64,000 nt of DNA from Botryotinia globosa (lineage: Eukaryota; Ascomycota; Leotiomycetes; Helotiales; Sclerotiniaceae): positions 1,300,501-1,364,500 of the forward strand of contig RCSZ01000011.1 in assembly GCA_014898425.1 (NCBI GenBank), given 5' to 3'. A program made the position numbers and the translations under genes. Positions 1-15,000 of this stretch are shown in pieces (the first letter of the stretch is position 1; each line of letters opens with the position of its first letter). The notes beneath the pieces are model-generated. The model was not told where the DNA came from. It did no database searches and was given only the letters and a program-made list of their open reading frames with translations.

Positions 1-385
<385 letters not shown>

Positions 386-681
386 GATTATATATTTTTT
401 GGATAGAATTTGACTATCCTGTAATCGCTACGAAGTTGCGACACCTTGAGATTCGCGATATCTTAAGTACCCACCCAGTACATTTCATGGTCGATTTCGC
501 TTACATAATCTCACCTGTAGTCAAGGCGGTGACTTGAATCAGTCTAGCGTAATCAATGTCCCTACAGCATATCGATAACTTTTTCTATCTGCAATATTTT
601 TGCGTGAATTTTAATCAGCCTTGTGAGCAAATCTTGGAGAAGTAAATATAACAACAAACAATCCTTGATTGGCGTTCAACA
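386..681. promoter_or_regulatory. Divergent promoter region TAF10 / PRP43
   Basis: These 296 bp separate the start codons of two divergently transcribed housekeeping genes, so they must contain both core promoters and 5' leaders. I see no clear TATA element or repeated factor site; the call rests on position only. Confidence 0.55.
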
Positions 682-3115
<2,434 letters not shown>

Positions 3116-6100
3116 ATGACGATCCTTTAAATTCGACAACATCAAGCACGGGATCTATTCCTGATGTCATGACTTGCTTGTAGTACGTCAACGGTGTTCT
3201 AGTCGTCGCCTCAGATCAACGAACCAAGGTGAAGATGGAAGATCTCAGCATGCGCTCAATGATGCCATTTAGGAGTTGGGTTATGCATGTAAGTTTTTGA
3301 GATTACGAATATTACGAGGCTGGCAATTCTTGAGGCATGAACTCTTTAAAGTTCACTGAAAGCCATTAGAATGGTCTGAAGGCACTCAAAAAGGAAGTGG
3401 AGGTGATGTGGAATAATTGCTTATACCTAGAAATGCGTATGCGATAGATAGATCATGAAGGGAAAGAGAAGAAATACAAAAACTTTTACTCCATCACTAT
3501 TTCGCACTTTATGAATAGATTATTTGTATGAATGAGATAATTTTACTATTCTATGTACTCGTTGTAGACTTGTGACAGATCCATGATGACGGAAAGCGAG
3601 GTCGGACGCGGAAGCTGAAAGAAAGGACGAGATAATGGATTATGTATGCATCGTCCACTGTCTCACTACAGCAGTGGGTCACTTGGACGACTTGAACCAT
3701 GGTAAAGATTAGATATCGAAGATGAAATAACATTCACAACCAAGATGTCACGACGCACTGCAATAACCAAATCCTGTAGTGGAATCTAGCCTCGCCCCTG
3801 GGAATCAGTAGCCCAAAGTCAAGTCCAGGCCCGGATAAACACGTTTGACGGCGAGCCGGACTAGGTCCGAGGATTGAAATAGTGTTTTGGTTATCCAATT
3901 CGTAATGTATATTGGCACCATAGAATATTGATCCGAGTGTCGACCGAAATACGAGATGGTAAGGACTTGTGATACTAGAGTGGATATATCACAAGAGCCG
4001 GTAAAGTAGGCGACGTCTTAAGGAAGTAAAAATCAGTTAGTTTGCGAAGGGTCGTGGAAGACACGACAGTCTGCACGTTGAATCTGATAACCAGAAATTT
4101 TAAAGATAGGGACGAGAAGATGCGACTTGAAGGTTGAAATGCCAAGATACATCTGATGGAAACAATATGGATGTGTGAGGGAGGAATGGGCTACGAGATT
4201 GAGGAGTAGGTGTGTAGTGATCAAGACATTGTGGTTGCTGGCACAGCAGCGGTTTCACGTCCGAGAAGAAGGGCCATGATGTCTTGTCCAATACGAGGTT
4301 GATGGTAAAAGAGAATACCCCCTGAAAAGAGATAGTAGAAGCAGAAGCTAGCTCCGCGGATGTTCTCCGGATACATCGTTCGTGTGTAGAGGTGTGAGAG
4401 AGCCTAGCTTATTGGAGCAACCTTGGCATGTTTTTTGATGTCCCAAAGAAGAAGAATTACTCTTACCAGCTTCAGGTAATGTGTAGATCCGAGAAACTGT
4501 GTTCACGGTCCGGCTAATGATTTCAGAGTTTTCAAAATGTGTTGGGATTTGATGGAAGAGAACAATGGGTGGGTATCCAAGTTTCCAAGATATGATTGAT
4601 CGAGGAAAACTTGCAGAGAAAGAAGTAAGCGTAAGTGATTGATTGTCTAAGGTAGGAATGGGAAACGATAGAGTAGCACATAAAAAATCGAATGAACTGG
4701 CGAAGGACAAGGTCCCTGGATGTATCAATAGATACATACATGACTGCAGTTGAAGATGATATGGGGGAGACTGTGTGCACACCAAGCAGTGTGAAGGAGA
4801 ACAAAATATACAGTAGAAGGTGATACTAGGAAGAACTTGTGAGACGGTTATCAAAGATGATATCGGGCCAGCAAATGAATAAAGAAGGAAGACACACGGT
4901 AAATAGAGTCGGGCTCGAATCGGAATGAAAGGCTAGAACACTGTATGTGAAAGTTGGTAATGTAACTTCACTGGGAGTCTTCAACCTTACGCCGGACTTT
5001 CTGAACGTTTGATTGGTATAATATTTCCAATCGGAATGATATGCGAAGAAGGAAGGAGCAAGTGTCAAATTTGCATATACTGTGGAGTAGAGCAGGGTGA
5101 GAAGTGGTGTGGTGTGGTGATGCATCATAAGGTATTTTGTGAGTAAGAAGTGTGTAGGAATGGAACTAGGCAAAATGGCCATAGCAAAATTCTAAATATC
5201 GTATTTCGTCAAGTGAAGAGGAACTTGAGATATGTAATGGATTTCTAGAACCACGGTACCGCGTTGAATGTAAGGGTGGCATAGCTCTTCTGCCTACCGT
5301 GATTGAGTGATATCATTCATGTGACTCAGGTGTAATCATACATAGATGCCCCCCGGAGTCCAAAAGATAATCTAGCTATCTAATCGATCACATTCTCTGA
5401 GAGAGAACTAATGGGCATAGAATCTATTCCGTTTCCGTACACGTGTGTGTCCTACAATGAGGATTTAGGCTAATAAGATATCAGGAAAGATTTCTTGTTT
5501 GGTATCGAAGTGGCGTCAATATTCTCCGAGACTACAGTACTAATATTAGACAAATATCCCAACAAGCACCGTTCGGATCTAGATTATTGGATGATGCTTT
5601 GAGAGGCTGACAGAGGCTGACAGAGGTTTGACTTTTACACCTGGTGCAACAAAGTTTGCGAACCCATCATTGTGGCAAAATTGACATTGGGCAGAGCCGA
5701 GTATTAGGCATGACACATACTTCTAATAATTTAGTTCCAAGAGCGACATCCTAAGGACGGTGAAAAAGATTGACATATGAAATAATGCCTTGAAATTGTC
5801 TATTCGATGTCCAATATGTTTATCTCAGTGTGATGAGTCTTAGTGGTTGTCAAGGAAGAGCTTGCTTCGCTATAGAAAATGTACAGTCGGTCACATGGGC
5901 ACTAATAAAGAAATTGATCGTGCATATGAAAGCGCCAGTTGAACTTGCGGATGCGATATGATCGTACATTCTGTATGCACATCATGCAGATGTTCTTGTA
6001 AACAATTTCAAGCTTGCAATCCATTGTGACACCGTCGTCTGTAGGCGTGTAAGATCCACAAACCGGAAGATTGGCCCGGGGCCTTTTTTAAGTGCCGTTG

Positions 6101-8696
6101 TTTTCAAAGGTACAGACATATCTACGTAGTCCAAAACTTCACCGATATCTGGGTAATTGGCAGTCAATCATCAAACCGATCGTGTCAATAGAGGGCACGA
6201 CAGCCGCGGTGTAATATGGCTTGAATTTCAACAATTGAAATCCAGGCTTTTGGAAGTAGCCTCGACAAAATTAGGCTGATGAAGCAAAGATCTCGCGCGG
6301 CAAGAATCAGTTGCCGGCCCGCGAGAATGCAAAATCTACAAGAAGACTTGAGATTTAAGGCTTAAAGGCTTATTTAGAAGCTTGAGACTTTCATCCCAGC
6401 CAATGTAGGTCGATAGATTGAGAACATAAAGTGCTCTACTTGAAAACATGCTTTAACGTGCATATATCAACTCCGTAGCACAAGATATCTTGAAAGCCAT
6501 TCAAATTCAATTGTTCCAATGGCATTCTAACAATGATAACCATTGAGCTTGTGCCTTGTCTGCTCGCACAGTTACTTGGTGAATTAGCTCAACAACTGAA
6601 AGTTGAAGTTCTGCTGCCGATCCTTGTCCTGTAAGTGAGCAAGAGAGGGCATATTCGCGCTGTAGAAAGCTCAATTTCCAGATCTTCTCACCTAGATCAG
6701 AGCCATTTCATCCAGCCATTTCTACGGTAACAAATCAGAGGCATTAAAACGTACTCAAAACCGTGAAACGTCTCACAACATTATTTTGTAGGCTTGTACC
6801 ACACAGGGTCACAGAATTCGGGTTCATTGGCCGGCGAACATCCCACTGCTCTACTATCCGTTACGACTGTGATGATATGTATTTGAAGAAACAAAGCCAA
6901 GAGTGAATTGTTCGGAGAAGCGAAGGCCACATGTAGGAACCAGTAAGTGTACGGACTCATGGGACAGTGCAAAAACAAATTTATGAATAGCTTTTGATAT
7001 ACCAAATCATTTACTTCAGAAATTCTTACAATTCTTGATGAGGGATAGAACAATCAAAATGCGAACTCTGATATCAAATAGTTAAAGAATGAATATATGA
7101 AAAATAATGAAAATTGGGAAGTGTTCTGTTAATCTATGCACCCACCGGTGGACACGGTATCAACAATCATGACTCCGAGCTGAAAATGCATGTTAATGAA
7201 TTACGTGCACAAAATATTTGCTGTATTGATATGTAGACACACATTAGTTGCACCGAAGATATTTGAGGCTTGAGGTGCCATACTCGAGCTAGAGAAAGTG
7301 GATTTCTTTTGAGCAACATACCTTTGCTTTCCACCACGTGTAACTACTAAATTTTGACAGAAATCTGATGGATTGATGTTTGCCTATCCACGGGGCTGAA
7401 AATAAAGGAGCGGTCCACTTGCAACGGCCACTAAATCAAGTACCATTATCATCCTTGCGACGGCACAAGGGCGGGCAGGAAGTGTGGAAGCTGACCCGGG
7501 AAGCCTTCACCAACGACCCGAACATCCTAGTACATTGCAGACGTCCGCTAATATTTGGTTATAGCTTCATATCTGCATTCATGTGTCAGCAATAATTGCA
7601 ATAACAATGCAGTCAATATTGTCTTTAATCTCAGCTGCACATGCCGTGTTTCGCGAAGGAAACTAAGATGTCCTCAGTCGGATATGGGTAAAATCGCCGA
7701 TTGATTTGTGGCGCAAAGCTCTCAAACGATAGAAGTAGTCACCCATATAGCATCGAGATGGGGCGATTGATTGCGGAAACTTCGTATGGGCCAGTAATAG
7801 GTGCATTAACTTAGCTGCATAAGTCTTGCGTGCCTGCAAGTTTGACAGGTGGAATGTTACATCGATTCTGATGTCGATTCAACAAGCGATTGCAGAGGTA
7901 CAGTCAACCAGGAAATAGTCCGCTTTCGAGATTGAATAGTCCGCTTTCGAGATTGACTGCTTAAATATATCATGAATGAATCCGTGCCCGTTGTCAAATA
8001 TGATATTCTTTTCAAAAGTGGGGTCTTGCCCTCGATTATTTTTCTCTGTCGCATGGATCTAACTGTCTGTTCATGGACTTCAGATGATTCAGTATATGGG
8101 GATCATACGTCGACTTCTCGAATATTATGAGTGCCACTGAAATGAAATCTAAGGCCACAATATTACGTATAGGACTCCATTTGGGCCTGCTGCAGATGCG
8201 AGCGGAATTTTTCTTGCTGCGTTGCGAAAGCCGTGAAGTCTGCATGAAACATAATTGGAGAAACCACATGCATTCCGACACAAATCTGCAACATTGGACT
8301 TTCCATGTAATCCTCAAAAGATTTGAGCGGGGAAAACTTCATTTTGTTCCATGTAATTTGCCTTGAATATTTAGAGCATTGTTGGCCTCTAAAGTGCCCT
8401 ACTGCTTTCCATGATCCTAGATTTCTTGATGTCAGTTATATATCCCAACTCATCCAACCCCTTTCCTGCCAAAAGGTAGAAATCTTACTCATATTTTTAT
8501 TCGACCTCATTTGCAGGTCGAGCGTCCATACTAAGAATTAGGACAAGTATTTACATTCTCAGTGCCATATTGAGTCGTGAAGCTACCCTGCTGTAGCCAT
8601 CCTGTCATTCGAGCCGCTCTCCTACCAGCGGGTAGTGCAATTCAATCCGAAAGGTATCTTGCCGCTAGCAGTCAGTAAAAAGATATTCAGAATACA
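3116..8696. other. 5.6-kb stretch without a supportable gene
   Basis: This interval starts with the 3' region of PRP43. It holds only short open frames on both strands, with stops throughout and no recognisable domain. I found no tRNA, 5S rRNA signature, terminal inverted repeats or transposase-like frame. A 21-bp direct duplication (tagtccgctttcgagattga type) lies near 7916-7960. A more G+C-rich patch lies at about 7380-7560. It could hold a non-coding transcript or a strongly decayed element; the sequence alone does not show which. Confidence 0.5.
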
Positions 8697-9124
8697 ATGA
8701 GTGGATCTGGTGGAGGATACTACAAGTACCGGTGTAAGTACTGGTTATTGTATAGTTGCGAAAATTGGGTCTGGGTTAACAATGAATCGTGCGCAAAATG
8801 CTTGGTATGTCAATCGCTAGGCACGAGCCGATATATGCTAATATCAGTCAGGCAAGCGGTAGAGATGAAGTCATCATTTCTGCATCTCAACTTGGAATGT
8901 CGAGGGAGATACTCGTGCCACAAATTCAAGACGGGAATTTGTATTATACAGTAATGGAGATTGTCGCTTTGGGCGACTTTGACAGCGGTTGGATAGTGAA
9001 GGAACCAAAGAGCGCAGAGTTTCCAAAAACCACGTCGCAAAGGGTCGAGAGCCTTCCAGCAAACGATGGTGCTGTTTCTCAGGTTACAAGAGAGCAGATT
9101 TTACCAGCACAAAAGGATGGTTGA
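8697..9124 (+). CDS. Small fungal protein with C-x7-C-x10-C-x2-C motif
   Basis: Two exons, 8697-8804 and 8852-9124, flank a 47-bp intron (GTATGT donor, TGCTAAT branch point, TCAG acceptor) and encode 126 residues. The N-terminus, a Gly/Ser lead followed by GYYKYRCKYWLLYSC, then ENWVWVNNESCAKCLASGRD, has four cysteines at 13, 21, 32 and 35, an arrangement that could bind a metal ion. The Cys-x2-Cys-Leu-Ala-x-Gly-Arg-Asp end exists only after splicing, which supports the exon call. From memory, short ascomycete proteins share this Tyr/Trp/Cys-rich opening, but I know of no assigned function. There is no signal peptide, so a cytosolic or nuclear location is more likely. The C-terminal 85 residues are polar without recognised motifs. 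It stands alone in a gene-poor region. Confidence 0.75.
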
Positions 9125-10050
9125 TAGGTGCCATGCAATCAATCTCCGTTGCTTTCTCCGGCTTTTGCATCTGCTTGATAGTGAAAGAATAATGTTATTG
9201 TTGGATTGATTTACTGCCAAAAAGCGCAATTTCCGATGGTAGCCGGAGTGGGATAACTTGGAAACGAAAAGTGTTCTTCTGCAATTGCGACTCTCTATGC
9301 TTGATTATCAAAAGGTGCCCAGGTGTTAAGCATCGTGTGGAGATGTCTCCATGTGGTCAAGAATTTTTGTAATTAGCCAAGTCGGCGGGTGGATAAGGGT
9401 GTAACAAATCTTGAATCACAATACAACGGATTGCGTTGCGTGCGCATCCAGGGAACTACTTAAAAGCATGTGACCCTTCATGTATTTCATGCCATTGAAA
9501 GATCTTGCTCAGGAAGTACCTAGCAAATGACGATCCGCATAGGAGATTCTCGGATACAATTTTGAGAAATGAAGCTAGGCTATACACAGAGTCTGGAGAG
9601 GGGTTTCACGGCCTTGCACGTTTTGATACTGCATCAAATTGTCGGCATTATTGAATGAGGATGTCCACTTTTGGGAATGAAGACAGAAGTCCGAAGACAT
9701 TGGAAGTACATGATTCTATGCTAAGTTAGCGTTTGCCTCTTTTGGTGAACTCAGCATTCATTTACCGGTTATCTGCCAATCAATGATCTGGATGTCAATA
9801 ATGAATCTTTGAGATACGACGTCGTTGCTGAGCATTTTCAAGTTACTGCGCAAATTGATCTCCATCATAGTACATATGTTGGAGAATTAGGAAGAGCACA
9901 GTGAAGCTCAAGAATGATACCGATATTGTTCCACTCCGATTCGCTGAAGTTATTTCAAACGGGGAAAGCTAAGTCACGTGCAAGACATCCATGCCCACCT
10001 GGTTCTCACTAGTCCTTAATCAGTAAAGTCGAAAGCTCGCCTAGCCTCTG
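9125..10050. other. Intergenic region upstream of the eIF4E-binding-protein locus
   Basis: No coding frame can be supported. A palindromic CACGTG box (9975-9980, in the context TCACGTG) lies just before a long pyrimidine-rich tract. That is a plausible bHLH-factor site near the transcription start of the downstream gene. Nothing else stands out. Confidence 0.4.
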
Positions 10051-12001
10051 TCTCAACATCACTTCACTAAAGCTTCGTTCCTTCCACATCAACATCGTGT
10101 TCCCCCACCCGTCTAGATTCCTCTCTTCCCCCCGAAATCCATTCTCTTGTTCATCTCTTCCCCTTCCCATCAATACTTTCCTCTTTCTCTATCATTTTCC
10201 CCTTATTGATGCGCTTTCATCGATATCTAATACTGGAAACACAACATGATCCACAGGGCATATGCTGCACATGCACAATACCTGATGATTTTCCATGCAT
10301 GAAAGTAGCATATTTTTGTAGTGAAGATGCTAAAAGCAGTGATACTTGGAGAGGAGGTAATAACACTCTTCTGATATACTTACTTGGATCGAATTCATCG
10401 GGAATCAGTGTAGTTCAAGGCTTTAATGTTGACTAGAGAAGTATTCCGCTTTGAGAAGTGCCAATTTCGCATGCCTAAGCATGAACAAGTTTAGGATAGG
10501 AAGGGTTATATCATGTTCTCAAAGCTTGCTTTACTGCATCAAATTCAAATCAACGGCTATAGCCAAAGTCTCTAGACAAACTGCCAATTCGTAACTATAC
10601 TCGAGAAATTAGTGGAGCGAGGGGGGCATTCTCGATTTCTTCGATTGTATGTTCCGTTTGTTAACTGGTAGAAATGGAATGGCAGTAAATCAAGTGCGAA
10701 GCACCTGGGCATTCTGAATTCTCATGTGGCTAGACTCGCTACCATGCTTCCAAGTGCTTCGGTTCTGGTAGTGGTGAAGATCGTTAGACAAACCCTTTCT
10801 CTGCGTATCACGGCACCAAGCTCTAAGCTTGTAGTTGAGGGAGATGGAATAGGTCCGCTTCTAATGAAATTCATGGGTCATCTATGATGATTTCTTGATT
10901 GCTGCAGTGCTTGAAAGTAAAGCTTCAATCCGTGGTTGCTGGTCGCTGGTCGCTAGTCGCTAGTCGCTAGTCGCTCGCCTCTGTCTTGCTCTTGCCTCAA
11001 TCAGCCTCACCACACCACATAGAGTAAGTACCTAGTAAGCATCAATGGGAGGTAGTGGCTTCTCCTTTGCTCGAACAGAATTGTAAACGTGCCCAAGATA
11101 GCAAGTGCACTTTCTGTCCTACATAACCGAAACTTCTGTCCCCTCAAAGAACAGCAACACCACTCCCTTCAATCTCAGCATTGTTGTTGACTGAATCCAT
11201 TTCATTCATCAGCAAAATCTTCCTCCAACAGAGCCACCCTCTGCCTCTTGCTACTCCTTGTGAAAGTCTCTTTATCTCCCTTCTATCGCTTTGTTTATGT
11301 CTGTCTCCAGCTATTCAGATTTGCAAGACAAATGTTTGGTTTTTACCTTTTTAAGACTTGTTTGTTCCTGATCACAATTTGACTCCCTTCTGCTATACCA
11401 GTAAGTTGCACATCATCCCATTAACATTAAATCCTGTGAAGCTGTTCAGAGAATGAGAATGATGAGATGATATTCGAGATCAGAGAAGAGCACATCATGA
11501 CTTTTGGATGATAACCATCACTATGGTAATCTCATGAAGCAATCATCCACACCGCCAATGAATTATCCTCGAGGATGTTTGTTGTTTACCCCACCTTCTC
11601 TCAAGTTGGCAGATTTGTTTTGACATTGCACATGCCTCATTTATTCACTTGTTCACGCTTTCACCTGGAAATATTCAATCACTGACTGTTATCCTTGATT
11701 TTTAGCGACCATCCTGAAAGAATACCTGGAGGTATCGCGCATTCAAAAGAAAACATCAACACTCAATCAATCTTCAAATCTTTTCTGCGACAGGATTCCG
11801 CCCTACTCTTAACCTCCAATCAACCCCATTCTGCGATTCCTTTCGCTGAACAACTTCAGTGTTTGAGAATAACCAGGGGTAAAAGCTCTCAATAGGTATC
11901 GAAATTTCGGTTCATTCTCACTCTTGTCGTAAATCACAAGACATAGCTGAGAGACGGCGCCAAACGTGGTGTTTGGCAATTCAATTCATCGACATTTCGC
12001 A
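10051..12001 (+). promoter_or_regulatory. Probable promoter and long 5' leader of the eIF4E-binding-protein gene
   Basis: Two pyrimidine-rich tracts (about 10055-10205 and 11150-11300) look like fungal transcription-start regions and lie in the orientation of the gene starting at 12002. The leader contains a likely 306-bp intron at 11401-11705 (GTAAGT donor, TTTTTAG acceptor). It also contains at least one upstream reading frame with a true ATG, 11297-11371, of 24 codons. Six tandem copies of a 7-bp unit (GGTCGCT/AGTCGCT) sit at about 10935-10975. There is no conserved protein in the interval. Which tract is the real start cannot be decided without RNA data. Confidence 0.5.
11401..11705 (+). 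other. Candidate 5'-UTR intron
   Basis: A strong donor GTAAGT directly follows a pyrimidine-rich leader. The interval ends in a T-rich acceptor TTTTTAG. It is longer than the coding introns in this window, as is common for leader introns of fungal regulatory genes. Confidence 0.5.
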
Positions 12002-15000
12002 ATGTCTTTTCTTGAAGATACAAGCATGAAGGCAAACCGCTATACAATTGATCAATTGCTTGATCTGAAGAGATCTCTTCCATTTGTTTCTTGTGTCATC
12101 GACAACATAAACAAGCACCCTGATATTGGTCAGTCTTATCCTGATCTTCCTTGAATCATCCTTCCATAATCACTAATGAAACGACTTCTGTAGCTGCTAT
12201 GTTCAGTCTTCCTGAGCAAGCATTCCAAAATCCCCACAATTACACTTGTTTGACTACAATACTCTCGAAACAATACAAGTATACACGTCCTGAAGTTACA
12301 ACGCGCCGTGGAGAATCATCATCTTCATCATCTCAATCAATGCGCAGTCAAGGCAGTTGGTGTTTACGTCAAAACACCAATTCTGAATCACGTCGCACAT
12401 TTGACAATCAAATACAACCGCATTCTGCGCCGACTAGCGTAGCTTTGCATCAGGCCGAGAACTTTCGAAGATTCTATAGAGCCGTTGTTTCCCCAACTCA
12501 CGTAAGAGTTACTGCTGGTGGTCGCATAGTTCCAAACACTAGAGCAATGGCACCACCGTCGTTTGAGCCTATTGGCAATAAGCATACATCCGAGTCTCAC
12601 CAGCAAACCAACGAGATTGAACAAATTGATAACAGCCGAGCTACAAATGACATTGCTGGGGACGCTCAAGCATCTTTAATTCCTGTTGGAGCGCAAGGCC
12701 CTCCAGGATTTCATCCTACCTTTCCTGGTTCTTTCCTACCACCTTACGGCTATTTTCACCAAGGTGCACCGAATATACCGGGCCAAACATTTAGTCACCC
12801 AGGCCATACCCAGGCTCTCCATCAAAGCGCCAATAGTAACGATAGCACTAATAGCTCTTTGCAGGCAGTCAGAGTCTCTCATCCTGGTCAGTTTGACCCG
12901 AATCGTCCATACATGATGGTCAATAACCAGTTGTGTTTCTCCGCCTCAGGATTTCCTCAACCTCCCAGCGGATTTCCTTCCGGCTTGGTGGGAAACCCAC
13001 AATTTGGTCCTGCTATGTTAGGCGGCCCTCCAGGACACCATATACCACACCCAATGCTTGGTACCATTCCATTTCCAATATCTCCAGGAAATTTTCCGGT
13101 ACCCATGATGCAACATCCTAATGGACAATTTTTCTCGATGATGCCACCACAAGCTCACACTCAGCAAGCTTCGATGGCGCCAATGCTACCAGTTCAATTG
13201 ACCTCTACCGAGCAGACTCTTCAACAACATCGAGATCATCTCATGATGCTTGAAGACCACATATCCCGCCAATCGCTACAATCAGTTCCTTACTGGGTAA
13301 ATCAACGTCAGGTTCTCATGGGAGAGATTGCGAGAATGACGAACTTGCTTCAATCTGAGCGCAACCAATCAGTCAGCGCCCAAACTGAGCAGGCGAAATC
13401 TCAAATCTCTGTCGATGCTGGAAGCTCACTTGATAATTCATCTGACAAGAATGATGTTCGAAGTCCAGTCATTGTCAGCTCTAGTCCAAGCATCACCTTA
13501 CGCAGTCAGGAGCCTTCCGTCGCTTATGCAAAGTCATCAACCACGCGAAGTGTTGATTCTCCAACAATTCCACGAGTTTCCACCACTAAACTTGGATCTA
13601 GCTCACGATTGCCTGCTACAGCAGCAATGGCTCCACCATTTCAACCCCGTGGCAACCGTACAGATCTTAGTGCTACTGAATGGGAGGAATTCGCAAGAGT
13701 GACAGATCCTCGTCCAGGAGGTCAAACATCACCACCAGCAACACCGGAAAACACTGCTCAGAGATTGGCTCGACTTATGGGTAATTGTCAGACACGTTGG
13801 GAAGACTCTGCTGCTGGTTCAAGCATGATCAGCATGCCAAGATCGCAGACGATGCCTGCACCTCAATTGCAAACCCATGCAGCATCCTTGCCAAGCTTTC
13901 AGAGAGCTGAGACGCACCCTAATTCCGTTTCACAGATGGCACAGATGTCTTATGGCCCTGCTATGAATTCACATAATGCAAGTCTCCAACCATACGCTCG
14001 AGTGAATACTCAAAGCTATGATCCAGAAAGATTCATTGCCCAGAAAGAGTACTTTGGCAACTCGGCAAGCAATATTTCAAATCACGGTTCTACTCGTCAA
14101 GCCCCAAGATTTGATACTGGTAGACAGACATCCGCACAAGCTTCACCTGTCCATGGTAACAATAACAATCAGACCACATTCACTACGGAAGATTATCTCA
14201 ACAAATGTCAATCGATATTTCTCAATGAAACAACTGATTCAGGTGTAACAAGATATGCATCGCCATGGTCCAGTCCGGAACGAAATCCTGCTAGTCATAA
14301 TGCTCTGGATACACGACCGAGAGCTGGCAGATCAATTGCACCATTTAGTTTGACTACTCAATCTCTTGCCAATGAGTTTACTAACAGCTCTCACGGAAAC
14401 CTGTCTCCCGAAGTTGTCAAAACACCACGTACTATCTCTGCTGATGCTGAAGGACTTAAGATTCTCTCCGACGTGTTTGCTGAGACTCCTGAAAAGAACT
14501 TGAACTTAGGCAAGGAGTCTGCAGTACTTGAGGGATCTCAACATGATATGCCTGTGGCCTTCCACGGCCCTTGCACTGAGCAGGCTACGAGCTCCACCAG
14601 TATAGGCCTGTCAACTCTTAGCGATCTTGATGTGATTTCTGAATTGGAAGATCGATTTGCATCAACACCCACTCACAACTCCACTCAAACTGCAAGTCCT
14701 TTTCTTAATCGTCACTATACATCTGAAGATCTGGCTACTATCTTTTCTTCGGATGAACCACGTGAATCAACACCAAAACGAGTTACAAGACCTGCTAGTA
14801 CTCCGTCCTTGACACAAAGAGATCTTGGTATCATTTTTGACTCAAATCAATCACATGCCCCAGATTCCTACCAAGTTGAAAAAGTCTCAACAACTCCTAT
14901 TGTCGATTCCCAAAATATTCAAGGCTTGAGCAGTGCATCTCCATTGAACGATCTACATGAACCAGCATCTAGCCAAGACACAATTCCTACTGGTACCGAG

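Noticed and set aside
5982..6167. Minus-strand 61-codon frame with faint likeness to the N-terminus of PLP decarboxylases
   Set aside because: The similarity is too weak and short, and no neighbouring exon continues it.
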